This document shows, one piece after another, positions 26,094 through 40,262 of a stretch of DNA of 64,000 nucleotides (position 1 is its first letter; each line of letters opens with the position of its first letter). The stretch spans positions 1 to 64,000 of the forward strand of contig NZ_JQKD01000016.1 of assembly GCF_000745855.1 (NCBI RefSeq). The letters are read 5' to 3'. The notes beneath the pieces were generated by a model. The model searched no databases. It was not told where the DNA came from and saw only the letters and a list, made by a program, of their open reading frames with translations. This DNA is from Xenophilus azovorans DSM 13620 (GTDB lineage: Bacteria; Pseudomonadota; Gammaproteobacteria; Burkholderiales; Burkholderiaceae_C). Made by a program: the position numbers and the translations under genes.

Positions 26094-26825
26094 TCAGGCG
26101 GCCAGCGCCTCGCGCCCGCCGGCCCAGGCCACGGTGGCGCGCGCCAGCGCGGCGGTGGCGTCGATCACCGGCACGGGCGCTGTGCCGGCATCGACCACGA
26201 GCGGGATCTCGGTGCAACCCAGCACCAGGGCCTGCGCGCCGCGCGCCGCCAGCGCGGCCGCTGCCTTGCCGAGCAGCATGCGTCCGCGCCCCAGGTCGCC
26301 GGCCTTGACGGCGGCGATGCCCGGCGTGATCCATGCCTCCCGCTCGGCCGGCGTCGGCAGGCGCCAGGCGACGTCCGCCGCGCGCGCCGTGTACAGGCCC
26401 GAGTCCAGCGTGGCCTCGGTCGCCAGCAGGCCCAGCGGCGCGCCCGCGCCGACGTGCCGCCGCGCCTCGGCCAGCGCCATGTCGACGATGTGCAGCATCG
26501 GCACGCCCAGCGCCGCCTGCAGCGGCTCGAACCACAGGTGCGCCGTGTTGCACGGCATCACCAGCAGCGCCGCGCCGCCGTCCACCAGGCGGCGCCCGCT
26601 CTCGACCAGCGCCGGCAACGGCGAAGCGCCCTCGCCGCGGAAGGCGGCGGTGCGGTCCGGCACCTGGGGGATGGAGCTGACCAGCAGCGGCAGGTGGTCC
26701 TGGTCGCGCGCGGCGGGCGTGGCGGCCAGCAGCTTGTGCATGAAATCGATGGTGGCCAGCGGCCCCATGCCGCCCAACACGCCGATGGGCGAAGGAACGG
26801 CGGCAAGACAGGGGCTGGACATCAT
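26094..26825 (-). CDS. Aspartate/glutamate racemase family protein
   Basis: A 243-residue member of the Asp/Glu racemase fold (YgeA/RacX type). It starts with PIGVLGGMGPLATIDFM and has both catalytic Cys: C92 in VMPCNTAH and C204 in LGCTEIPLV. The presence of both Cys fits a PLP-independent racemase. The substrate (Asp, Glu or another amino acid) is not evident. MM at the N-terminus leaves the start uncertain by one codon. Confidence 0.87.
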   Translation of the reverse strand: MMSSPCLAAVPSPIGVLGGMGPLATIDFMHKLLAATPAARDQDHLPLLVSSIPQVPDRTAAFRGEGASPLPALVESGRRLVDGGAALLVMPCNTAHLWFEPLQAALGVPMLHIVDMALAEARRHVGAGAPLGLLATEATLDSGLYTARAADVAWRLPTPAEREAWITPGIAAVKAGDLGRGRMLLGKAAAALAARGAQALVLGCTEIPLVVDAGTAPVPVIDATAALARATVAWAGGREALAA

Positions 26826-26929
26826 GGCGCCATGCTAGGCCGCGGCGGCACGGCCGGGTCATCGCGACTGGCGCAGCATCCATCAGGCCGCCTAATGGCA
26901 GGCGCCGGCCGATCGCGCAGAATGCCGCC

Positions 26930-27367
26930 ATGCCCGGTCCACAGAGTTCGCCTGCCTTCCAGCGCGGCACGCGCCAGCGCGCGGCCATCCGCGCCGCCAT
27001 CGACGCCGCCGGCCGGCCGCTGCTGCCCCAGGAAATCCTGGCGCTGGCCCAGGACGAGGTGGCCGAACTGGGCATGGCCACCGTCTACCGCAACCTCAAG
27101 CTGCTGGTCGAGGCCGAGGAGATCCGCGTGGTGGAGCTGCCGGGCGAGGTGCCGCGCTACGAGTCGGCCCACCACTCGCACCACCACCACTTCCAGTGCC
27201 GCGCCTGCCAGCGCGTGTTCGACGTGCACGGCTGCACGGAGGACTTCGCCGGGTGGGCGCCGCGCGGCTTCCGCGTGGACGGCCACGAACTGACGCTCTA
27301 CGGGATGTGCGCCGACTGCGCCAGGCCGGCGAAGGCCGCGCGCGGCAAAACAGCGGCCCGGCGCTGA
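26930..27367 (+). CDS. zur: Fur-family regulator, probably the zinc regulator Zur
   Basis: A 145-residue Fur-family repressor. The DNA-binding helix is MATVYRNLKLLVE (49-61). A His cluster AHHSHHHHFQC and two CxxC pairs (C90/C93 and C127/C130) supply the zinc sites. The C-terminal tail is basic. The convergent neighbour is a COG0523 zinc GTPase with a Zur-like box in front of it. This makes Zur more likely than Fur or PerR. The assignment rests on context and the His-rich motif. Confidence 0.72.
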   Translation: MPGPQSSPAFQRGTRQRAAIRAAIDAAGRPLLPQEILALAQDEVAELGMATVYRNLKLLVEAEEIRVVELPGEVPRYESAHHSHHHHFQCRACQRVFDVHGCTEDFAGWAPRGFRVDGHELTLYGMCADCARPAKAARGKTAARR

Positions 27368-27377
27368 TCCGCCCCGT

Positions 27378-28577
<1,200 letters not shown>

Positions 28578-28591
28578 CGCAGGTCCTTTAT

Positions 28592-28607
28592 TGATAACGC
28601 ATTATCA
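28592..28607 (-). promoter_or_regulatory. Zur-like operator upstream of the COG0523 gene
   Basis: TGATAACGCATTATCA is a perfect inverted repeat (TGATAA, 4-base spacer, TTATCA) in an AT-rich stretch and ends 15 bases before the start codon. An overlapping near-palindrome ATTATCATAATCAT follows. The form fits Fur/Zur boxes and the place would let a repressor block transcription or initiation. Confidence 0.65.
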
Positions 28608-28765
28608 TAATCATTCATGGCACTTCCTTCCGCCCGACGACGGCCGGCCCTCCCCGGGCGGCGAAGGCCGGTGCGGCGCGCAGGCGGCCACAGCCGCTAC
28701 AGTTCGGCTGCCCGGCCCGCCCCGGGGCAGGCCCGTGCACCCCGCCTTCCGCAGATCCGTCCGCG

Positions 28766-29872
28766 ATGCCAGCACGTCCGTCTCCACGCCTTGCCTCCCT
28801 CTGCGCCCACGTCCTGCTGCTGGGCGCCCTGACGATCACCTCCGCGGCGGCCCAGCCGCGGCCCGCCGCCGCGCCGCGCCCGGTGGCCGCCCGCGGGCCG
28901 CTCGGCGCCGAGGAGCTGAACCAGATCGCCGTGTTCCGCGCCGCCTCGCCCTCGGTGGTGCACATCACCTCGCTCGGGCTGCAGCGCGACCTGTTCTCGC
29001 TCGACGTGCAGCAGGTGCCGCAGGGCACCGGCAGCGGCTTCGTGTGGGACACGCAGGGCCACGTCGTCACCAACTTCCACGTGATCGAGAACGCCAGCGC
29101 CGCCCGCGTGACGCTGGCCGACCAGAGCAGCCACCGCGCGCGGCTGGTGGGCGTGTTCCCCGAGCGCGACTTGGCGGTGCTGAAGATCGACGCCCCGGCC
29201 GGCACGTTGCGGCCGCTGCCGCTGGGCACCAGCGCCGACCTGCAGGTGGGTCAGCGGGTCTTCGCCATCGGCAACCCCTTCGGGCTGGACCAGACCATGA
29301 CCACCGGCATCGTCAGCGCGCTGGACCGGCAGATCGAGTCGGTCAACCGGCGCACCATCCGCGGCGCCATCCAGACCGACGCCGCCATCAACCCCGGCAA
29401 CTCGGGCGGCCCGCTGCTGGACTCGGCGGGCCGGCTGATCGGCGTGAACACGGCGATCTTCAGCCCCTCCGGCGCCAGCGCGGGCATCGGTTTTTCGATT
29501 CCCGTGGACGAGGTCAACCGCATCGTGCCCAGGCTGATCCGCGACGGCCGCTTCGTGCGCCCCGCGATGGGCGCCGCCTATGCGCCGCAGGAACTCAACC
29601 GCGCGCTGGAGCTGCCGCGCGGCGTGGCCGTCGTGCGCGTGCAGCCGGGCAGCCCGGCCGAGCGCGCCGGCCTGCGCCCCTTCATGCGCGGCGAGCGCGG
29701 CATCGTCGCGGGCGACGTGATCACCGCGCTGGACGGCCGGCCCGTGGCCAACACCGACGACCTGTTCACCCTGCTGGAGCAGCGCCAGCCCGGCGACACC
29801 GTGATGCTGACGCTGTGGCGCGCCGGCAGCACCCGCCGCCAGGCGGTGAAGCTGGCGGCGCCGGAAGACTGA
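28766..29872 (+). CDS. HtrA/DegP-type S1C serine protease
   Basis: A 368-residue periplasmic protease with a signal peptide (cleavage near TSAAAQ). The catalytic triad is visible: H105 in VTNFHVIENA, D135 in FPERDLAVLK and S213 in NPGNSGGPL. One PDZ domain follows at about 270-360 (GVAVVRVQPGSPAERAGL). A single PDZ resembles DegS-like proteins, but the cleavable-looking signal suggests a soluble enzyme. It would degrade or check misfolded envelope proteins. It stands alone. Confidence 0.9.
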   Translation: MPARPSPRLASLCAHVLLLGALTITSAAAQPRPAAAPRPVAARGPLGAEELNQIAVFRAASPSVVHITSLGLQRDLFSLDVQQVPQGTGSGFVWDTQGHVVTNFHVIENASAARVTLADQSSHRARLVGVFPERDLAVLKIDAPAGTLRPLPLGTSADLQVGQRVFAIGNPFGLDQTMTTGIVSALDRQIESVNRRTIRGAIQTDAAINPGNSGGPLLDSAGRLIGVNTAIFSPSGASAGIGFSIPVDEVNRIVPRLIRDGRFVRPAMGAAYAPQELNRALELPRGVAVVRVQPGSPAERAGLRPFMRGERGIVAGDVITALDGRPVANTDDLFTLLEQRQPGDTVMLTLWRAGSTRRQAVKLAAPED

Positions 29873-29925
29873 CCGAGGCACGCCGCATCGCCGCGTAGCA
29901 TCGGGGGCCGGACCTCCTGCCTGCC

Positions 29926-30465
29926 ATGCCCCTGCCCGACCCATCCCGCCGCCCCCGCATCTACCTGGCCGGGCCCGACGTGTTCCTACCCGACGCCGAG
30001 CGCGTGTTCGCCGGCCTCAAGGCGCAGTGCGATGCGCTCGGCCTGCACGGCGTGGCGCCGACGGACGCGGCCGCCGACACGTGCCACGGCAGCGACGACG
30101 AGATCGCGCAGCGCATCTACGAGGGCAACGTGCGGCTGCTGCGCGGCTGCGACGGCGTGATCGCCCATCTCGCCCCCTTCCGCGGGCTGGAGCCGGATGC
30201 GGGCACGGTGTTCGAGGTCGGCTATGCGGTGGCGCTGGGCCGGCCCGTGGTGGCCTACGGCGTGCCCGGGGCCAGCTACGAGCAGCGCGTGTGCGCGGCC
30301 ATCGGCTGCGCCCGCGACGCGCAGGGCGTGATGCGCGAGGCGGGCAGCGGCACCATGGTCGAGGGGCTGGGCCAGCGCATGAACCTGATGCTCACGCGCT
30401 CGACCGCCATCGAGGCCGACGCGGCGGCGGCCTTGCGCCGGATCGCGGCGCTGCTCGGCCGCTGA
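29926..30465 (+). CDS. Nucleoside 2-deoxyribosyltransferase
   Basis: A 179-residue protein of the nucleoside deoxyribosyltransferase family. Motifs are RIYLAGPDVFLPDAERVF at the N-terminus, GCDGVIAHLAPFRGLEPDAGTVFEVGYAVALGRPV with the nucleophilic Glu in FEVGYA, and a C-terminal MNLMLTRST segment. It would exchange bases on deoxynucleosides or cleave modified nucleosides. It converges with pip 4 bases away. Confidence 0.85.
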   Translation: MPLPDPSRRPRIYLAGPDVFLPDAERVFAGLKAQCDALGLHGVAPTDAAADTCHGSDDEIAQRIYEGNVRLLRGCDGVIAHLAPFRGLEPDAGTVFEVGYAVALGRPVVAYGVPGASYEQRVCAAIGCARDAQGVMREAGSGTMVEGLGQRMNLMLTRSTAIEADAAAALRRIAALLGR

Positions 30466-30469
30466 ACCG

Positions 30470-34939
<4,470 letters not shown>

Positions 34940-34993
34940 TTAGGAAGCGCGGGCGGCCCCGGCTCGGCAAGCGCGCTTTCTACAATCCCGCCC

Positions 34994-35782
34994 GTGTCCG
35001 ACGCCGTCCTCAACATCTCCGCCTACCTCTTCGTGCCCCTGCCCGACCGCGCCGAGCTGCGGCCGCGGCTGCTGGCGCAGTGCCAGGCGGCCGGGCTCAA
35101 GGGCACCATCCTACTGGCCGACGAAGGCATCAACCTGTTCCTCGCCGGTGCGGCGCAGGCCGTGCGCGGCTTTCTTGCCGAGCTGCGCGCCGACCCGCGC
35201 TTCGCGCTGCTGGAGGCCAAGGAAAGCTGGTCGGCGCAGCAGCCCTTCCGCCGCCTGCTGGTCAAGCTCAAGCGCGAGATCATCCGGATGGACCATCCGG
35301 CGATCCGGCCCGCGGCCGGCCGCGCGCCGGGCGTCGACGCACGCACGCTCAAGCGCTGGCTGGACCAGGGCCACGACGACGGGGGCCGGCCCGTCGTGCT
35401 GCTGGACACGCGCAACGCCTTCGAGGTGGACTACGGCACCTTCGAGAACGCCATCGACTGGCGCATCACGAAGTTCACCGAGTTCCCGCAGGCGGTGCAG
35501 GCGCACCGCGCCGAACTGGAGGGCAGGACGGTCGTGAGCTTCTGCACCGGCGGCATCCGCTGCGAGAAGGCGGCGATCTACATGCACGGCATCGGCCTGC
35601 CGAACGTGCTGCAGCTCGACGGCGGCATCCTCAAGTACTTCGAGGAGGTCGGCGGCGCGCACTACCGCGGCGACTGCTTCGTCTTCGACGGCCGCGAGGC
35701 GCTGGCGCCGGACCTGAGCGCCCGTTCGGCGCACAGCAGCGCGCGGCGGGCGGAAGACCCGGACATCGCGATCAAGGCCTGA
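34994..35782 (+). CDS. trhO: tRNA uridine(34) hydroxylase, rhodanese family
   Basis: A 262-residue protein from GTG 34994. TrhO (YceA) hydroxylates U34 of some tRNAs as the first step to 5-methoxyuridine. N-terminal acylphosphatase-like part with [18 protein letters not shown], then a rhodanese domain with active loop [13 protein letters not shown] containing the catalytic Cys. The -10-like TACAAT (34981-34986) lies only 7 bases before the GTG, so the mRNA may be nearly leaderless. The gene is convergent and overlaps the epimerase gene by 11 bases. Confidence 0.88.
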   Translation: MSDAVLNISAYLFVPLPDRAELRPRLLAQCQAAGLKGTILLADEGINLFLAGAAQAVRGFLAELRADPRFALLEAKESWSAQQPFRRLLVKLKREIIRMDHPAIRPAAGRAPGVDARTLKRWLDQGHDDGGRPVVLLDTRNAFEVDYGTFENAIDWRITKFTEFPQAVQAHRAELEGRTVVSFCTGGIRCEKAAIYMHGIGLPNVLQLDGGILKYFEEVGGAHYRGDCFVFDGREALAPDLSARSAHSSARRAEDPDIAIKA

Positions 35783-36710
35783 GCAGCGCGGGCTCCTGCC
35801 GGATCAGGTCCAGGCCTTCCCGGTACGTGGTCACGGCGAAGTCCGGGAACCGGCGCTTGAACTTCGTCGAATCGAAGAGGTTGTCCTGCTCGTAGCGGGG
35901 CAGCAGTTCCCTGATCTCGCGCACCTGCGGGGAAAAGAGGCCCGCCGCGACCAGGGTCCACTTGCCGATGACCGTGTAGGCAGCCTCCCGGCCGAAAGCC
36001 TCGCCGGCCAGGGCGACGAACTGCCTGTAGGTCGGCCGGTCGTCGCAGCAGGGCAGGTGCCAGGTCTGCCCGAACGCATCCGGCGTGTTGGCGAGGGTCG
36101 CCAGCGCGCGGCTCGCGTCGGGTGTCCAGACGAGCGTGCGCAGCGTGTCGTCGCGCACCGACACGCGCGGCTTCCTGCCCTCCTTGAGCCGGTCGATGAC
36201 CAGCGCGTTGGTGAAGCTCTGCGTCCTGCCCGGGCCGTAGAACTCGGGGGCGCGGCCGATGAGCACGGGGATCTCTCCCCGCGCCATCTCTTCCAGCACC
36301 ATGGACGCCATCGCCGCGCGCACCCTGCCCTTGCGCCCGACCGGCGCGAAGGGCGTCTCCTCCGTCTGGAGCCGGTCGTCCTGCGGGTACATGTAGGTGT
36401 TGTCGAAGTAGGCGAACTTCGCGCCTGCCGCCCGGCTCGCGTCGAGGGCGTTCCTCAGCATCACGGGAAACTGCGCCTCCCACAGCCGCGTGTCCGGCGG
36501 CAGCCCGGCGGTGAAGTAGACGATGCGGCTGCCCCGGACCGCCTCGAGGGTCTGCCCGGCGTCGAGCAGATCGGCCGGCGCCAGGACGTCCGTGTCGTTG
36601 ACCTTGCGCGGATGGCGGCTCACGAGCCTCAGCGCGCCCGCGTGGCTGCGCCGCAGCTCCCGCGCCAGTTCCACCGCGATCTGGCCGTTCGCGCCCAATA
36701 TCGTCTGCAT
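35772..36710 (-). CDS. NAD-dependent epimerase/dehydratase family protein
   Basis: A 312-residue short-chain dehydrogenase-type protein. The N-terminal nucleotide-binding motif reads [16 protein letters not shown] (GxxGxxxxxL). YxxxK-type residues are not in the standard place: FDNTYMYP and [10 protein letters not shown] are seen instead, so catalysis may differ from classic SDRs. Its promoter carries a MerR-type operator with a 19-base spacer, shared with the DJ-1/PfpI gene. A role in detoxifying reactive carbonyl or electrophile compounds is inferred. Confidence 0.8.
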   Translation of the reverse strand: MQTILGANGQIAVELARELRRSHAGALRLVSRHPRKVNDTDVLAPADLLDAGQTLEAVRGSRIVYFTAGLPPDTRLWEAQFPVMLRNALDASRAAGAKFAYFDNTYMYPQDDRLQTEETPFAPVGRKGRVRAAMASMVLEEMARGEIPVLIGRAPEFYGPGRTQSFTNALVIDRLKEGRKPRVSVRDDTLRTLVWTPDASRALATLANTPDAFGQTWHLPCCDDRPTYRQFVALAGEAFGREAAYTVIGKWTLVAAGLFSPQVREIRELLPRYEQDNLFDSTKFKRRFPDFAVTTYREGLDLIRQEPALLRP

Positions 36711-36759
36711 GCCCCGACTCCATGACGGCGGACCCCGTCCGCACCGGCGGCAGCTTAAG

Positions 36760-36784
36760 CTTGAAGCCAGGTTCAATGTCAAAC
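36760..36784 (-). promoter_or_regulatory. MerR-type operator-promoter of the epimerase gene
   Basis: On the minus strand: -35 TTGACA, a 19-base spacer holding the dyad TTGAAC...GCTTCAA, then -10 TAAGCT. The overlong spacer with a central dyad is the classic MerR-family promoter. It lies between the divergent epimerase and MerR genes. 20 of 24 positions match the site at 37986-38009. Confidence 0.75.
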
Positions 36785-36813
36785 CCGCTGCCGCCCTCCG
36801 GAGCATCGTGACC

Positions 36814-37257
36814 ATGAAGATCGGGGAACTCGCCCAGCGCACCGGCCTCGCCCCCTCGCGCATCCGCTTCTACGAACGCATCGGCCTGCTCAAGGCCGTG
36901 GAGCGCCAGGCCAACGGCTACCGCAGCTATCCCGCCGATGCGGTGCTGGTGCTCCGGCTGATCGCCACGGCGCAGCAGGCGGGCTTCAGCCTGGACGAAT
37001 TGCGCGCGCTGCTGCCCGGCGACCTCGCCCGGTGGGACCACGACACCCTGATCGGCACGCTGCGCCGCAAGGTGGAGGACATCGACGCGCTGCTGGCACG
37101 GCTGGCGCAGAACAAGGCCCAGCTGGTCGACCTGATGGCACAGATCGAGGCGAGGCCGCGCGACATGGACTGCGCCGCCAACGCCCGGCGCGTGCTGTCC
37201 GGCATGCGGCTGGTGGAGGCGGACGGCGCGACGCGCCGGGCCACCGTCCGCCGGTAG
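36814..37257 (+). CDS. MerR-family transcriptional activator
   Basis: A 147-residue regulator from ATG 36814. N-terminal MerR helix-turn-helix MKIGELAQRTGLAPSRIRFYERIGLL, wing region, then a long dimerisation helix (LRRKVEDIDALLARLAQNKAQLVDLM). There is one Cys (C120) and no metal-binding Cys/His cluster, so it more likely senses an electrophile or organic molecule than a heavy metal. Two matching operators, in front of the divergent epimerase gene and the downstream DJ-1/PfpI gene, mark its probable regulon. Confidence 0.88.
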   Translation: MKIGELAQRTGLAPSRIRFYERIGLLKAVERQANGYRSYPADAVLVLRLIATAQQAGFSLDELRALLPGDLARWDHDTLIGTLRRKVEDIDALLARLAQNKAQLVDLMAQIEARPRDMDCAANARRVLSGMRLVEADGATRRATVRR

Positions 37258-37266
37258 GCGTTCCCG

Positions 37267-37953
37267 TCAGCGAAGAAGGGCCGCCACTTCCTCGGCAGTG
37301 GCCTTGGCCGACTGCGGGTTCTGGCCGGTCACCAGCCGGCCGTCCACCACGACCTTGGAGACGAAGGGCAGCCAGGCCTTCTCGTAGCGTGCGCCGCGAC
37401 GCTTCATCTCCTCCTCGGCGTTGTACGGCACCTTGCGTGCGACGCCGGCCAGGACCTCCTCCCGCCACGAGAAGCCGGTGAGCCGGCGCCCGGCGACCAG
37501 CAGCGTGCCGTCCGACAGCCGCGTGTTCAGCAGGCCGCAGTAGCCGTGGCACACCGAGGAGACGATGCCGCCGCGCTCGTGGATGCCGCGGGTGATGCGC
37601 TGCAGCCCCTGCGCGCCCGGGAAGTCCCACATGACGGCGTGCCCGCCGGTGAAGTAGATCGCATCGAAGTCCGCCGGATCGATCTCGTCGGGCCGGGCCG
37701 TGTGCGACAGCAGCGCCATGCGGGCTTCGTCGTCCAGCCACGCCTTCGCGGAGGCGTCGAAGGTCGGCCACTTCAGCGATCGCGGCTCCAGCGGCGAGGC
37801 CCCGCCCAGCGGGCTCACCAGCCGCTGTTCATGGCCCTGGGCAGCGAACACGTCCCAGGCGTGGGTCAGCTCGGACAGCCACAGGCCGGTCCGCTCGGAA
37901 GGGTCGTCATAGTGGGCGACGTTGCTGACGACGTGGAGGATGCGGCGCGGCAT
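37267..37953 (-). CDS. DJ-1/PfpI (Hsp31-like) family protein
   Basis: A 228-residue protein of the DJ-1/PfpI superfamily. Nucleophile-elbow Cys135 in GGIVSSVCHGYCGLL, with His following. FTGGHAVMWDFPGAQGL is the usual preceding loop. Relatives are glyoxalase III or deglycase-like enzymes and chaperones acting on methylglyoxal-type damage. Its promoter has a second copy of the MerR operator, tying it to the epimerase and the MerR gene. It converges with the MerR gene 9 bases away. Confidence 0.85.
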   Translation of the reverse strand: MPRRILHVVSNVAHYDDPSERTGLWLSELTHAWDVFAAQGHEQRLVSPLGGASPLEPRSLKWPTFDASAKAWLDDEARMALLSHTARPDEIDPADFDAIYFTGGHAVMWDFPGAQGLQRITRGIHERGGIVSSVCHGYCGLLNTRLSDGTLLVAGRRLTGFSWREEVLAGVARKVPYNAEEEMKRRGARYEKAWLPFVSKVVVDGRLVTGQNPQSAKATAEEVAALLR

Positions 37954-37985
37954 GTCGAAGGCTCTCCTTGGCGCCGCACCTTCAC

Positions 37986-38009
37986 CTTGAAGCGCGGTTC
38001 AGTGTCAAG
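37986..38009 (-). promoter_or_regulatory. Second MerR-type operator, upstream of the DJ-1/PfpI gene
   Basis: Minus strand: TTGACA, 19-base spacer with dyad TGAACC...CTTCAAG, then GAAGGT as a weak -10. Nearly identical to 36760-36784. It overlaps the last codons and stop (38005-38007) of the neighbouring enolase-superfamily gene. Confidence 0.7.
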
Positions 38010-39210
38010 CCGGGCCGCCGCCCGACACCCGCACCGTCGCATCGTCGCGCCGGTGCAGGTCGGGCAGCAGTTCCAGCCCCAGCCCCGGCTTGCCGTTCAG
38101 GCGGATCATTCCCTGCTCCACGATGGGCAGTTCGGTCACCAGTTCCTTGTACCAGCCGGTGTAGAAGGCCCGCACGCTCTCCTGCACCAGCGCGTTGGGC
38201 GCATGCAGGCTCAGGTGCGTGGAGGCGGCCCACACCACCGGCCCGGTGCAGTCGTGCGGCGCGACCGGCAGTTGCCAGGCGTCGGCCATCGCGGCGATCT
38301 TGCGCGCCTCGGTCAGGCCGCCGCACCAGCTCAGGTCGAGCATCGCCACGCCGGCCACGCCGGTCTGCAGGTAGTCCTTGAAGCCCCACCTGTAGGCCAG
38401 CGTCTCGCTGGCGCAGACCAGCGCCTTGCAGTCGACGGCGTACTGCCGGAGCAGGTCGAGGCTGTCCATCCGGATCGCGTCCTCGTGCCAGAAAGTGTCG
38501 AACTCCTGCAGCGCGCGGGCGATCTTCTGCGCCATCGGCAGCCGCCACAGGCTGTGGAACTCGACCATGATGTCCATCTGCCGCCCCACCGCGCCGCGGA
38601 TCTTGCGGAAGGGCTCCAGCGCCGCGTCGAGGTCGGCGTTGCTGATGTACTGGCCGTGGCTCTTCTCCGCCGCGAGGTCGAAAGGCCAGATCTTCATGGC
38701 CGTGATGCCTTCGGACAAAAGCGACTCGGCCAGTTCGTCGGCATGGTGCAGGAAGCCCTGCAGGTCCTCGTAGGGGCCGGCGCCGTTGCCCAGGCCCCAG
38801 TTGGAGCTGCTCTGGTTGGCGGTGCTGCGCACGTACTGGTAGCCGGCGCAGGTGTTGTAGATGCGGATGGCGTCGCGGCTGGCGCCGCCCAGCGCCGTGC
38901 ACACCGGCATGCCGGCGGCCTTGCCGAACAGGTCCCACAGCGCGATGTCGACGGCCGAGTTGCCGCGCGTCTCCACGCCCGAGCCGCGCCAGCCCAGGTA
39001 GCCGGTGAGGTCGCGCGCCCGGGCCTCGATGGCCAGCGGGTCGGCGCCCAGCAGCCGGGGCGCCGCCCACTCGTGCAAGTACGCCTCCACCGCGGCGGCG
39101 CCCATGAAGGTCTCGCCCAGCCCGACCAGCCCCTCGTCCGTGTGCAGCCGCACCCACAGGATGTTGGGGAACTCGCCGAGCCGGATGGTTTCGAGCCGCG
39201 TGATCTTCAT
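38005..39210 (-). CDS. Enolase-superfamily sugar-acid dehydratase (galactonate-dehydratase-like)
   Basis: A 401-residue mandelate racemase/muconate lactonising enzyme-type protein. The N-terminal cap begins MKITRLETIRL. The barrel has metal ligands as Glu in VEFHSLWRLPMAQ, Glu in FWHEDAI and Glu in CASETLAYRWGFKDYL. The catalytic His is in VAPHDCTGPV. The pattern E-F-H..., S/ETL...RWxFK... and GGLTEARKIAAMAD resembles D-galactonate dehydratase DgoD, although the first ligand is Glu instead of Asp. It dehydrates a sugar acid to a 2-keto-3-deoxy acid. It closes an operon with the TRAP genes. Confidence 0.85.
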   Translation of the reverse strand: MKITRLETIRLGEFPNILWVRLHTDEGLVGLGETFMGAAAVEAYLHEWAAPRLLGADPLAIEARARDLTGYLGWRGSGVETRGNSAVDIALWDLFGKAAGMPVCTALGGASRDAIRIYNTCAGYQYVRSTANQSSSNWGLGNGAGPYEDLQGFLHHADELAESLLSEGITAMKIWPFDLAAEKSHGQYISNADLDAALEPFRKIRGAVGRQMDIMVEFHSLWRLPMAQKIARALQEFDTFWHEDAIRMDSLDLLRQYAVDCKALVCASETLAYRWGFKDYLQTGVAGVAMLDLSWCGGLTEARKIAAMADAWQLPVAPHDCTGPVVWAASTHLSLHAPNALVQESVRAFYTGWYKELVTELPIVEQGMIRLNGKPGLGLELLPDLHRRDDATVRVSGGGPA

Positions 39211-39225
39211 GGGCAGGCTCCGCCG

Positions 39226-40233
39226 TCAGCCGCCGCGGACCTTCTTCAGCTCGTCCATCACCACCTGCACCGCCTCGGCGCCGATGGTGGGGATGTTCTT
39301 GTCGTACACCGGCTTGACCTTCTCGAACATGCGCTTCTGCTCGGCGGCCGAGATCTCGTTGACCTGCAGCGACTTCTTCAGCATCTCCAGCGACTTGGCG
39401 TTGAGGTCGCGGTTGGCCTGGCGCTGCACCTTCTGCCCTTCCTTGGCCGCCTCGCGCAGCAGGGCCTGCTCCTCGGGCTTGAGCTGGTCCCACAGCTTCT
39501 TGCTGTAGAGCACCAGGAAAGGCGTGTAGGCGTGGCGCGTCACGCTCAGGTACTTCTGCACCTCGAAGAACTTGGAGGTCTCGATGGTGACGAAGGGATT
39601 CTCCTGGCCGTCGATGGTGTGCGTCTCCAGCGCCGTGAACACCTCGCCGAAGGCCATCGGCACGGCATTGGTGCCCAGGGTCTTGAAGGAGTCCAGGAAG
39701 ATGTTGTTCTGCATCACCCGCACCTTCACGCCGTCGAAGTCCTCCACCTTGTGGATGGGGCGCTTGCTGTTGGTCAGGTTGCGGAAGCCGTTCTCCCAGT
39801 AGGCCAGGTTGACCAGGCCCGCGGCCTCCAGCTTCTTGTTGAAGTACTCGCCGGCCGGGCCGTCGAGCACGGCGTCGGCCTCCTTCTCGTTGTTGAAGAG
39901 GAAGGGCAGGTCGAACACGCCCAGTTCCTTGACGATGCCCACCAGGGGCGAGCTGGAGGTGCACACCATCTCCTGCGTGCCCGCGCGCAGCGCCTGGGTG
40001 GCCTGCAGGTCGCCGCCCGCCGCGCCGCCCCAGAAGGCCGCGATCTTCATCTTGCCGCCGGTCTTGGCGGCCAGGATCTCCTGCATCTTCTTGACGCCGA
40101 CGCCGACCGGATGGTCCTCGTTCACGCCGTTGGTGAACTTGATCGTGCGTTCGCCGAACTGGGCCAGCGCGGGCATGCCCAGCGTGAGGCCCGAGCCGGC
40201 CACGGCGGCCGTGAAGGTTCTGCGGTTCAACAT
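39226..40233 (-). CDS. TRAP transporter substrate-binding protein (DctP type)
   Basis: A 335-residue periplasmic receptor. The signal region has RRTF (twin-arginine-like) and ends MPALAQ. The DctP core includes TNGVNEDHPVGVGVKKMQEIL and VMQNNIFLDSFKTLGTNAVPMAFGEVFTAL, with the usual Arg region DGVKVRVM for binding a carboxylate. It would capture a sugar acid for the membrane DctQM pair encoded upstream. ATG 40233 has ribosome site AGGAGAC. Confidence 0.9.
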   Translation of the reverse strand: MLNRRTFTAAVAGSGLTLGMPALAQFGERTIKFTNGVNEDHPVGVGVKKMQEILAAKTGGKMKIAAFWGGAAGGDLQATQALRAGTQEMVCTSSSPLVGIVKELGVFDLPFLFNNEKEADAVLDGPAGEYFNKKLEAAGLVNLAYWENGFRNLTNSKRPIHKVEDFDGVKVRVMQNNIFLDSFKTLGTNAVPMAFGEVFTALETHTIDGQENPFVTIETSKFFEVQKYLSVTRHAYTPFLVLYSKKLWDQLKPEEQALLREAAKEGQKVQRQANRDLNAKSLEMLKKSLQVNEISAAEQKRMFEKVKPVYDKNIPTIGAEAVQVVMDELKKVRGG

Positions 40234-40262
40234 CTCTTGTCTCCTTGCTTGCGGGGTGGGAA

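Noticed and set aside
28617-28832. Short plus-strand frame before the HtrA gene
   Set aside because: Arg/Ala/Pro-rich shadow sequence with no start signal; overlaps the HtrA signal peptide in another frame.
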